A stretch of DNA of 64,000 nucleotides from Erythrobacter oryzae (lineage in GTDB: Bacteria > Pseudomonadota > Alphaproteobacteria > Sphingomonadales > Sphingomonadaceae): the NCBI RefSeq assembly GCF_030271515.1, contig NZ_JASCXI010000001.1, positions 310,001 to 374,000 on the forward strand, given 5' to 3'. Both the position numbers and the translations under genes were made by a program. The notes under the pieces are model-generated. The model was not told the origin of the DNA, searched no databases, and saw nothing but the letters and a program-made list of their open reading frames with translations. Below, piece by piece: positions 1-7,934 of the stretch; the first letter of the stretch is position 1; the number at the start of each line of letters is the position of its first letter.

Positions 1-1
1 C

Positions 2-730
2 GGCACCCACACCACCCGCGCGCGCTGGCGCATCGCCACCGATCCGCGCCGCACGGGGGACGAATATGCCGTCTGGCTGCTCCAGCTCCTGAAGATCGAG
101 GGGGTGGAGCGCGACCAGATCAAGCAGATCATCGTCGCCTCGGTCGTGCCGCGCGCCGATCACAACCTCACCGTCCTGTGCGAGAAATACTTCGGCATCA
201 CGCCGCTCTTCGCCGGGCAGGGCCCCGCGCGCTGGCGGTTCGAGATCGATGTCGACCAGCCGTCCTCGCTGGGCGCCGACCGCGCGCTCAACATCCTTGC
301 CGCGCACCACAAATATGGTGGCGACCTGATCATCGTCGACTTCGGCACCGCAACCAAGTTCGAGGCGGTGGACTACACCGGCGCCTACAAGGGCGGCTCG
401 ATCGCGCCGGGGATCAACCTCAGCCTTGATGCATTGGTGGGCAAGACCGCCAAGCTCCCGCGCATCGCCATCAAGGCCCCTGGCAGCCGCTCGGTGATCG
501 GCCGCAACACCGAAGACCAGATGCTGATCGGCGTCTTCTGGGGCTATGTCGCGATGATGGAGGGCATGGTCGCCAAGATGAAGAGCGAAATCGGCCGCCC
601 CGCCAAGGTTGTAGCGACCGGCGGGCTCGCCATATTGTTCGACGACGCGACCGAGATTTTCGACCACGTCGATGCCGACCTCACCCTCGATGGCCTCGCC
701 ATCCTCGCCCGCCAGGCCGAAACCGCCTGA
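2..730 (+). CDS. coaX: Type III pantothenate kinase (5' end outside window)
   Basis: Phosphorylates pantothenate, the first step of coenzyme A synthesis, in the cytoplasm. The frame is open from the left edge, so roughly the first 20 residues with the DIGNTN phosphate loop are missing; 242 codons and the stop are visible. The family motifs GADR (from nt 272), DFGTAT (from nt 338), GGSIAPG and VVATGG are present in order. The residue after DFGTAT is Lys, where Thr is more usual. RNase J follows 23 bp downstream on the same strand, and coaX-rnj-DUF1467 is a common alphaproteobacterial order. The assignment is firm; the true start cannot be given. Confidence 0.93.
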   Translation, partial: GTHTTRARWRIATDPRRTGDEYAVWLLQLLKIEGVERDQIKQIIVASVVPRADHNLTVLCEKYFGITPLFAGQGPARWRFEIDVDQPSSLGADRALNILAAHHKYGGDLIIVDFGTATKFEAVDYTGAYKGGSIAPGINLSLDALVGKTAKLPRIAIKAPGSRSVIGRNTEDQMLIGVFWGYVAMMEGMVAKMKSEIGRPAKVVATGGLAILFDDATEIFDHVDADLTLDGLAILARQAETA

Positions 731-753
731 GCGCGCGCAACGTAAGAGACATT

Positions 754-2409
754 GTGAAGAAAGATTACACCCCCGAAGACGAACTCCTGTTCCTTGCACT
801 CGGCGGCTCGGGCGAGATTGGCATGAACGTCAATCTCTACGGCTGCCAGGGCAAGTGGATCATGGTCGATCTGGGCATGACCTTCTCGGGCAACGAATAT
901 CCCGGCGTCGAATTGGTCTTCGCCGGTCTCGATTTCATCGAGGAACGGCGCAAGGACCTGATCGGCATCGTCCTCACCCACGCGCACGAGGACCACATCG
1001 GCGCGGTGCCCTATTTCGCGGGCGACTTGGGCGTGCCGCTCTATGCCACGCCCTTCACCGCCGATCTGGTGGCGCGAAAGCTCGAGGAGGCGGGGCTGCT
1101 CGGGCAGGTCGAACTCAACATCATCGAGGAAGACCACGGCGAGATCGAGCTCGGGCCTTTCACCATCACCTACCTGCCGCTCGCGCATTCGATTGCCGAG
1201 GGCAATGCGCTGCTGATCGACACCCCCCACGGGCGCATCTTCCACACCGGCGACTGGAAGCTCGACGATGATCCGATCATCGGCGAGCCCACCACCGAGG
1301 AGGAGCTGCGCGAAATCGGCGAGGAGGGCGTGCTGGCGCTGGTGTGCGACTCCACCAATGTCTTCAATCCCAACCCCTCGGGCAGCGAGGGCGCGGTGCA
1401 CAAGGCGCTGATGGAAGAGGTCGCGCGCCATACGGGCAAGCGCGTCGTCGTCGCCACCTTCGCGAGCAATGTCGCGCGGCTCCAGACGCTGGGCGAAGTC
1501 GCGCGCGAGACCGGGCGGCAGCTGTGTGTCGCGGGCCGCTCGCTGGACCGGATCATCGAGGTGGCGCAGGACAATGGCTATCTGGCAGACCTGCCCCCGC
1601 TGATCGATTTCGACACCGCGATGGGTCTGCCGCGTGGGCAGGTGCTGATCCTCGCCACCGGCGGGCAGGGCGAGCCGCGCGCGGCACTCGGCCGGATGGC
1701 GGACATGAACCACCCGATCGAACTGGTCGCGGGCGACGTCGTGCTGTTCTCCTCGCGCCAGATCCCGGGCAACGAGATCGCCATCGGCAAGATCCAGAAC
1801 CAGCTCGCCGCGCGCGGGATCCAGATGGTGACCGACCGACAGGCGCTGATCCACGTCTCGGGCCACCCGGGGCGGCCGGAGCTGGAGGCGCTGTACAGCT
1901 GGCTCAAGCCCGAGGTGCTGGTGCCCGTCCACGGCGAGATCCGCCACATGGCGGAGCAGGCGCGGGTCGGGAAGGCCAGCGGCATCCCGCATAACGTGGT
2001 TCAGAAGAACGGCGACATCGTCCGCCTCGCCCCCGGAAAGCCGGGCAAGCTGGCCGAAGTGCGCGCCGGGAGGCTGGTGCTCGATGGCGACATCATCGCG
2101 CCCGCCGATGGCGATGCGATCACCATGCGCCGCCGCATCGCGGGCGAGGGTGTGCTGGTGGTGGTGCTGGCGCGCGGCGCGAGGCCGGTGATCGAGGCTG
2201 TCGGCCTGCCCTTGGACGAAGACCTCCCCGAATTCCTCGCCGAAGCCAGCGAGGACGTGCTCAAGGCGATCGGCAAGCTCAAGGGTCGCGATGCCAAGGA
2301 CGAGGCCGCGATCCGCGAAGCCGCGCGCCTCGCCGCCCGCCGCTGCGCGCAGCGCTGGTCGGGCAAGAAGCCGCAGGTGCGCGTGGTGATGCCGGGGGCG
2401 GCGGCCTGA
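754..2409 (+). CDS. rnj: Ribonuclease J
   Basis: Metallo-beta-lactamase-fold ribonuclease with 5'-3' exonuclease and endonuclease activity, used in rRNA maturation and mRNA turnover. The 551 residues fit the family. The zinc-binding signature is H76-A-H78-E-D80-H81, followed by HTGDWK near residue 165 and the beta-CASP-type segment VHVSGHPGRPELEAL near residue 370. The start is GTG, 23 bp after the coaX stop, with no strong ribosome-binding site, so translation may be coupled to coaX. The stop overlaps the next gene by one base (TGATG). Alphaproteobacteria commonly use RNase J together with RNase E. Confidence 0.95.
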   Translation: MKKDYTPEDELLFLALGGSGEIGMNVNLYGCQGKWIMVDLGMTFSGNEYPGVELVFAGLDFIEERRKDLIGIVLTHAHEDHIGAVPYFAGDLGVPLYATPFTADLVARKLEEAGLLGQVELNIIEEDHGEIELGPFTITYLPLAHSIAEGNALLIDTPHGRIFHTGDWKLDDDPIIGEPTTEEELREIGEEGVLALVCDSTNVFNPNPSGSEGAVHKALMEEVARHTGKRVVVATFASNVARLQTLGEVARETGRQLCVAGRSLDRIIEVAQDNGYLADLPPLIDFDTAMGLPRGQVLILATGGQGEPRAALGRMADMNHPIELVAGDVVLFSSRQIPGNEIAIGKIQNQLAARGIQMVTDRQALIHVSGHPGRPELEALYSWLKPEVLVPVHGEIRHMAEQARVGKASGIPHNVVQKNGDIVRLAPGKPGKLAEVRAGRLVLDGDIIAPADGDAITMRRRIAGEGVLVVVLARGARPVIEAVGLPLDEDLPEFLAEASEDVLKAIGKLKGRDAKDEAAIREAARLAARRCAQRWSGKKPQVRVVMPGAAA

Positions 2410-2690
2410 TGCAGGTCACCTCTGTCCTTGCGATCTACTTCCTGTTCTGGGTGATGAGCGCCTTCATCATGCTCCCCTTCGGCGTGCGCACCGCGGACGA
2501 GGCGGGGGTCGAGAAGGTCCCGGGACAGGCCGACAGCGCGCCGGTCAACTTCCGTCCCGGCAGGCTGGCGCTGCGGGCGACCGTGATCGCCGCGGTGCTC
2601 ACCGCGCTGTTCATTGCCAACTTCACCTATGGCTGGATCACCGCGGCGGACATCGACTTCCTGCCCAAGCCGCCGAGCGCCGCCAGCTAG
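2409..2690 (+). CDS. DUF1467 family small inner-membrane protein
   Basis: A 93-residue protein of unknown function. It has two predicted membrane helices (about residues 4-22 and 56-78) joined by a short loop with the LPFGVRTADE segment typical of DUF1467 proteins. Its ATG overlaps the RNase J stop as TGATG, so the two are probably translationally coupled; this pairing is frequent in alphaproteobacteria, but no functional link is established. It converges on the coiled-coil gene, overlapping its 3' end by 4 bp. Confidence 0.85.
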   Translation: MQVTSVLAIYFLFWVMSAFIMLPFGVRTADEAGVEKVPGQADSAPVNFRPGRLALRATVIAAVLTALFIANFTYGWITAADIDFLPKPPSAAS

Positions 2691-5218
2691 CGCAAGCGCT
2701 GGATCGCCTGGGCGAGCGCCACATAGAGCTTGCCCATGTCCGAACCCAGCATCGTGACGCTCAGCACATGCCCGTCGCGGGTCGAGAGCGTCTGTCGCAG
2801 CAGCGCCTCGAAATCGTGGATGTAGCGGCCGACATTGGCCTTGAAGGCTTCGTCCGAGGTGTAGAGCGCGGCGACATCGCGCGCGCTGCCGTTGTCGAGC
2901 AGCTTGACCGCGCGGCGGGTGAAGATCCCGCGGTCGCCCTTGAGATAGGCGTCCCACGCGGTGTCGGTGACCTCGCTCGACAACGCCCCGGCGATGTCGA
3001 TCGCGGCCGAATTGAGTGCATCGGTGATCAGCGCCATGCGCCGCGTGAAGTCGTTGTTGACCTGCTCCTCGGCCAGTTCGCGCGCACGGGTGACGCGCTG
3101 TTCGAGGTTGCCGGTGAGCTCGTTGACCTTGACCAGCTGGTCGCGCAGCTGGATCGCCGCCTCGCGCCCGACGCCCGAGGCATGGGCGGCGGACTGCTCG
3201 AGCGCGCCGATGGTCGCCGCCGTTTCGTTGCGCAAGGCGCGTTCGAGCGCTTCGACCGCCTCGCTGCCGAGCTGGCCCGCCAGCGCCAGCATCCGTTCGC
3301 GCGCGCCTTCATCCAGCGTCGCGAAGGCGCCGGTGATCGCCGCTTCGAGCGCGGCGAGGTTCTCGCGCAAGGCGTCCTGCGTCTCCTGCGCCAGCGCGCC
3401 GCTTTCCTCGGCGAGCCGGGCAAAGCCGCCGCGCAGGCCTTGCAGGCGCGCGAGCACGTCCTCGGTCTCCTCGGCAAGGCGCGACTTGAAGCCGGCAATG
3501 GCTACTTCGGCGGCGTCGATCCCGTCGCGGGTCTGCACGAGGTAATCGGCAAGGTCGCTCCCCGCCTCCTTGCTGCGCAGCATCAGCGCGGCGACCTTAT
3601 CGGCGCGTGCCTCGACCGTCTCGAGCGCGGAACTGGCCCCGCCGATTGCGCCGGAAAGGTCCTCGCGGCAAGTGCGCGCGCCCGATTGCAGGATTTCGAG
3701 CAGGCGTACCGAGCTGTCGGTCAGGTGTGCCATCTGCGCGTCGGTCGCGGCCAGCACCGCGCGCTTTTCCTCGAGCTGGCGGGTGACGTTATCGAGCGCA
3801 GCCCCTAGACTGGTCCGCGCTTCCTCGCCCGCAGCGCCCGCTTCGCCGACCACGCGGGCCAGCATCGTCGCCCGCTCGGTCATGGCCTCGCCCTGCGCGA
3901 CCAGCTTCTCGATCTCCGCCAACTGCGCTTCGCGCGCCTGCGAGAGGGCATCGTCGAGCGCGGCCAGCCGCTGGGCGAGCACTTCGCCGGCCTGCGCCTC
4001 GCGCGTCTCGAAGGCGGCCTGGCGCTGCTCGATCAGCTCGTCGAAGCTGCGGTTGCGCGCTTCGAGGTGTTCGTCGAAGCGCACCGCTTCGTCGCGCAGC
4101 TGGGCGATGCGCTGCGATGCCGCGGTGCTGGTGCTGCGGTCGAGCTCGTCGACGAGGCGCAGCTTTTCGAGCATCGCGTCGTGCAGCCCCTTGATGGTGG
4201 CGGCAAAGCGGGCCTCGGCCTCTTCTGCTGCTTCGCGAAGGCGCGCGGCGGTGCTGTCGGCCTCGCTCGCGGCAGTGCCTGCGCGCTCGCGCAGCGCGGC
4301 CATCGCCTCTTCCTCGAGCGCGCCGACTGCCGCGCGGTAGCTCTCCGCCTCGGTCTGGAGCGCCGCAAAACGCTGCGTGACCAGCGCGTCGATCCGCGTG
4401 ATCTGGCCCTCGAACCCGGCGAGCGTGGTGCCCACCGTCTCGCCCAGCCGCGCAACCTGCTCCTCGCTCGCGGTGCCGGCGGTGGTGATCCGTTCGAACC
4501 CGCCCGCAAGCTTTGCGAGCTGCTCCTCGGCGGTGCGCCCGGCGCTGCCGATCTGGTTGGTCACGTCGCGCGCGGCATTGGCGATCACCGGCAGATCGTC
4601 ACGCAGCCGGTTCATGTTGCCGAGCGCGGTTTCGCTGGTGGTGGCGATGGTCTCGACCTCGGCGCCGTTATTGCGGATCAGCGCCTGCAATTCCCCCGCA
4701 TGGGTCGAGAGCCGCTCGGCCGCGATGCGCCCCAGCGCTTCGAGATCGCGCGCCTCGGCGGCGAGGAATTCGCGTGCGAGGCTGAGTTCGCGGTTCACGA
4801 CCTTCAATCGCGCTTCCAGCGCCGCGCTCTCGCGGTTCATCGCCGCAGCGGTGGCGGCAAAGCGCTGCGCCTCGGCGTGCGAGGAGCGCATCGCAAGCAA
4901 GTAGAGCACACCCACCAGCGCGACCGGCACGGCCCACATCACCACCCATTGTGCCCACTGCGCGGGGGCAGGGCCGGCCTGCATGGCGGCGAGATGGGCC
5001 CAGACGAAGAACCCGCTCCATCCCGCCACCGCCAGAACCGCCAGAAATGGCGCCGCCTTCGCGAGCAGCGAGGGGCGGGGGGCGGCAAAGGCCTCCTCGC
5101 CATCCGCTTCGGCCACCCAGCTGTCCGACAATTCGAGTGCATCCGCGCCGGCCTCTGCCTCGGGAAGCGTGGTCTCGCCCGCGTCGTCGCCGCCGCTCTT
5201 GCGCCCCAAGGCGCGCAT
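2687..5218 (-). CDS. Membrane-anchored long coiled-coil protein, function unknown
   Basis: 843 residues from the chosen ATG at 5218, which has AGGA nine bases upstream. An earlier in-frame ATG at 5236 has its AGGGG only one base away and is less likely. The N-terminus is acidic (about 1-50), followed by two membrane helices (about 52-75 and 90-110), then about 570 residues rich in Ala, Glu, Arg and Leu with heptad character, and a compact C-terminal region (about 700-843) ending in GSDMGKLYVALAQAIQRL. This suggests an inner-membrane anchor with a long cytoplasmic rod and a C-terminal head. I recognise no catalytic motif. It is divergent from the Hpt-like gene. RmuC-like or chemoreceptor-like proteins are alternatives, but neither signature is present. 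Confidence 0.8.
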   Translation of the reverse strand: MRALGRKSGGDDAGETTLPEAEAGADALELSDSWVAEADGEEAFAAPRPSLLAKAAPFLAVLAVAGWSGFFVWAHLAAMQAGPAPAQWAQWVVMWAVPVALVGVLYLLAMRSSHAEAQRFAATAAAMNRESAALEARLKVVNRELSLAREFLAAEARDLEALGRIAAERLSTHAGELQALIRNNGAEVETIATTSETALGNMNRLRDDLPVIANAARDVTNQIGSAGRTAEEQLAKLAGGFERITTAGTASEEQVARLGETVGTTLAGFEGQITRIDALVTQRFAALQTEAESYRAAVGALEEEAMAALRERAGTAASEADSTAARLREAAEEAEARFAATIKGLHDAMLEKLRLVDELDRSTSTAASQRIAQLRDEAVRFDEHLEARNRSFDELIEQRQAAFETREAQAGEVLAQRLAALDDALSQAREAQLAEIEKLVAQGEAMTERATMLARVVGEAGAAGEEARTSLGAALDNVTRQLEEKRAVLAATDAQMAHLTDSSVRLLEILQSGARTCREDLSGAIGGASSALETVEARADKVAALMLRSKEAGSDLADYLVQTRDGIDAAEVAIAGFKSRLAEETEDVLARLQGLRGGFARLAEESGALAQETQDALRENLAALEAAITGAFATLDEGARERMLALAGQLGSEAVEALERALRNETAATIGALEQSAAHASGVGREAAIQLRDQLVKVNELTGNLEQRVTRARELAEEQVNNDFTRRMALITDALNSAAIDIAGALSSEVTDTAWDAYLKGDRGIFTRRAVKLLDNGSARDVAALYTSDEAFKANVGRYIHDFEALLRQTLSTRDGHVLSVTMLGSDMGKLYVALAQAIQRLR

Positions 5219-5303
5219 TTCGTGCCGTCCTGCCATGCCCCTGCATACCACAGCGCGAGTCGGGATAAACCCCGCTTTAACCAATCCGGACTATTCCCGA
5301 GGC

Positions 5304-5630
5304 ATGGCGTTCAATCACGGAGCTCTCGATGCGACCCTGGCGGCGGCGGCCGGCGATGATGCCGCGCTGCTGCGCGAGCTGCGGAGCGCTTTCGTCGAAA
5401 GCGCGACCAAGCAGCTCGACCTGCTCAAGCGCGCGCGCTGCGACGGCAACTGGCATGTCGCGGCGATGCGGCTTAAGGGCCTCGCGGCCAGCTTCCACGC
5501 CGAAGACCTGCTCCAGGCCGCCGAAATCGCGCTCCACGCCGCGCCGGGCGAGCCGATGGCGATCCGCGAGGTCGAGGCGGTGATCACCCGCTTCGCGCGC
5601 ACCCGCACCCCCGATCCCAACCGCATCTGA
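5304..5630 (+). CDS. Hpt-like domain protein lacking the phospho-histidine
   Basis: 108 residues from the ATG at 5304, helical throughout. The pattern GNWHVAAMRLKGLAASFHA aligns with the Hpt consensus in which A-H-x-L-K-G carries the phosphorylated His; here that position is Met55 (A-M-R-L-K-G). His51, one helical turn earlier, is the only nearby histidine. The flanking LKG core and the preceding GDDAALLRELRSAFVES segment are Hpt-like. If it is an Hpt relative it cannot relay phosphate in the usual way and may instead bind a response regulator or kinase. It is divergent from the coiled-coil gene and upstream of the 5.7-9.3 kb genes. The gene is well supported; the family assignment is moderately sure. 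Confidence 0.72.
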   Translation: MAFNHGALDATLAAAAGDDAALLRELRSAFVESATKQLDLLKRARCDGNWHVAAMRLKGLAASFHAEDLLQAAEIALHAAPGEPMAIREVEAVITRFARTRTPDPNRI

Positions 5631-5746
5631 CCTGCGCCGCGGTGTGCCGCCCTGTGCTTGGGGGCAAATCGCGCGCCCGCGCTTGAACCACGCGGCGTAA
5701 GCCGCCAATCCTCCTGCCCTATGCCGGGACGGGAGACACAAGCGCC

Positions 5747-6955
5747 ATGCGCATCGGCCTGATTGCCGCGCTGCGCCACAGCGAGGAGGGCGCGCTGCGC
5801 GCCGCGCTCCCGCTGGCGGGACGCAGCGTAATCGCGTGGCAGGCGGCGCTGCTCAAGGGGCTGGAGGTCGAGCGGGTGCTGTGCCTCGCCGAAACGCCGG
5901 GCGGGACGGTGCTCGAATTGCAGCACATGCTCGAAAGCGAGGGCGTGCAGTTCCACGCGCTGCGGGGCCTTTCCGCGATCCCCGCGCTGGTGCGGGCCGA
6001 GGATGATCTGGTGATCCTCGCCGACGGGCTGGTGCCCGATCCGGCGGTGGTGCGGGCGCTTGTCGGAGGGGAGGCGGAAGCGCCCCTCCAGCGGATGGTC
6101 GCGACGATCCCCGCCGACCACCCGCTCGCCGCCGCACACCCCGAGGATTTCGAGCGCATCGATGCGCAGCGCCACTGGGGCGGGGTGCTGGTGATGCGCG
6201 GCGCGCCGGCGCAGCGCCTCGCCGAGTTTCCCGCCGATGCCGACGCGGTCTCGCTGCTGCTGCGGCTCGCGCTGCAATCGGGCACCCCGACCCGCGAGCT
6301 CGCCGCGCGCGAGCTGGTGCCCGAGACCTGGCTGCTCGCCGACAGCGACGCCGCCACGCAGCGCCACGAGAGCGCACTGATCGCCGCCGCCGCGCCGCCT
6401 GCCGACTGGCGCGCGCCGGGGATCGCGTTGGCAGGCGCTGCGGTGCGGGCGGCGATGCCGCGTGGCCTCGAACAGGGGCCGCTGATCGCTGGCGGGGCGG
6501 CGCTGGTGCTGCTGCTCGGCGGGGTGATGGCGGCGGCCTTCGGCTTTGGCGCGAGCGGGCTGGCGCTGGCGGCGACGGGCGTGTTCGGCGCGCAGGTATC
6601 GCATGGTTTCGCCGCCCTCGGCGCGAAGCTGCGCCGCGAGGGCGGGGCGGGGACCGGCACCCCGGCCAGAGTTCTGACCGCTCTGTGCGACCTGCTTGCA
6701 GGTGTCACCCTGTGGTTCGGCCTTGCGCCCTTTCCCGAAGTCCAGCCGCTCGCCGTGCTCGGCCCGGTCGCCTACGCGCTGGCCCGGATTGCCGCGCGCG
6801 GGGGCGACAGCGCGCTGGCCGCTGCCGCCTCCGACCGCGCGAGCCTGCTGCTGGTCCTCGCCCTCGCTGCCGCCTTCGGGCTGCTGCCACACGCGCTCGC
6901 CTGTCTCGCCTTGGGGCTATGCGCAGCTTTGCTGCTGCGCGGGGCCAAGGAATAA
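5747..6955 (+). CDS. Nucleotidyltransferase-like protein with C-terminal membrane region
   Basis: 402 residues. The N-terminal half (about 1-230) looks like a Rossmann-type sugar-nucleotide or MobA-like transferase fold: an opening hydrophobic strand MRIGLIAAL, and the strand VRAEDDLVILADGLVPDP at the usual place of the acidic metal site. The C-terminal part (about 245-400) has four to five hydrophobic segments that look membrane-spanning. NTP-transferases fused to CDP-alcohol phosphatidyltransferases are known, but I do not see the DG-x2-AR signature of the latter, so the membrane part is either degenerate or different. Substrate unknown. It lies 116 bp after the Hpt-like gene. Confidence 0.7.
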   Translation: MRIGLIAALRHSEEGALRAALPLAGRSVIAWQAALLKGLEVERVLCLAETPGGTVLELQHMLESEGVQFHALRGLSAIPALVRAEDDLVILADGLVPDPAVVRALVGGEAEAPLQRMVATIPADHPLAAAHPEDFERIDAQRHWGGVLVMRGAPAQRLAEFPADADAVSLLLRLALQSGTPTRELAARELVPETWLLADSDAATQRHESALIAAAAPPADWRAPGIALAGAAVRAAMPRGLEQGPLIAGGAALVLLLGGVMAAAFGFGASGLALAATGVFGAQVSHGFAALGAKLRREGGAGTGTPARVLTALCDLLAGVTLWFGLAPFPEVQPLAVLGPVAYALARIAARGGDSALAAAASDRASLLLVLALAAAFGLLPHALACLALGLCAALLLRGAKE

Positions 6956-6998
6956 TCTAACCCGTCCTTAACTATAGGGGCACTAAGCCCGAAGGACG

Positions 6999-7934
6999 AT
7001 GCGCGAAGAGACGATGGACCATGCCGCCGACGATGCAGTCGAGGCGATCCTGCGCGGCGGGCTCGCGCGCGAGGCCCGCGCGCTGACGGCGGTCGTCCCG
7101 GTGCTGCGTCACCTGCTGGGCTCGGAAGCGCAGGGCCTTGTCAGCGAGGCGATCCTCGCGCGGGTGCGCGGCATGATCCTCGATATCGCCGCACAATTGC
7201 TGGCCGCACAGGCCGGGCGCGATCCGGCGGCGCGTGCGGCGGGCGGCGATCCGGCTGCGCTCGATGCGCTCGCCGAGGCGCTGATGGGCGAGGAGGCGCT
7301 GCTCGCCCACTGCCACGCGCTCGCGACCGAGAGCCTCGTCGCCGACCGCTTGCAGCAGCGCCACGCCATCGATCCGGTGCTGAGCCCGCTGCTCCAGGAA
7401 TTGATCGCCGCCGAGGACACCGCGGTGGCCGCGCTGGCGATGACGACGCTCGCCGCACAGTCGCGCTTCGTTCAGAGCCAGCGGCGGATGGAGCTGCCCT
7501 TGGGCGAGCTTCCGGCCGAACTGTTCCACACCCTGCTGGCCCGCGCGCTCGATGGCGCAGGCGACACTGCGGGCCTCGCGCGGCTTCAGGCGGGTTATGA
7601 CGAGGCCACCTCGCGCCTCGGGCTGCTGGCGCGGCTTGTCGCGGCGATGCGGCGCGGGGCGGTGGCGGCGCTTGCGCTGGAGCATGCGGGCCTTGCGCTC
7701 TTCGCCTCGGCGCTGGCGAGCGAAACCCGTGCCCCGCGCGGCGAGGCGGTGCTTGCGGTGCAGGAAGGGCAGGGCCTGCGGCTCGCCCTGCTGCTGCGCG
7801 CGGCAGGCCAGTCTGCCCCCGCGATCGAGCGCCAGCTGGTGCTCGCCGAGCCCGCCGCACAGTTGCCGCCCGCGATTGGCGCGCTCGCTCCGGCCCGCGC
7901 CGCCGCGCTCATCGCTGCGGGCCGGACGGCGTGA
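6999..7934 (+). CDS. Alpha-helical protein, possibly DUF2336-like
   Basis: 311 residues, almost entirely predicted helix, Ala/Leu-rich, without membrane segments. A recognisable stretch is the conserved-looking core around QRRMELPLGELPAELFH (about residue 160). DUF2336 proteins are helical-repeat proteins found near alphaproteobacterial signalling genes; the resemblance is by pattern only and I hold it loosely. The stop TGA overlaps the ATG of the kinase-like gene (TGATG), so the two products are probably made in fixed ratio. The sequence supports no enzymatic function. Confidence 0.65.
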   Translation: MREETMDHAADDAVEAILRGGLAREARALTAVVPVLRHLLGSEAQGLVSEAILARVRGMILDIAAQLLAAQAGRDPAARAAGGDPAALDALAEALMGEEALLAHCHALATESLVADRLQQRHAIDPVLSPLLQELIAAEDTAVAALAMTTLAAQSRFVQSQRRMELPLGELPAELFHTLLARALDGAGDTAGLARLQAGYDEATSRLGLLARLVAAMRRGAVAALALEHAGLALFASALASETRAPRGEAVLAVQEGQGLRLALLLRAAGQSAPAIERQLVLAEPAAQLPPAIGALAPARAAALIAAGRTA

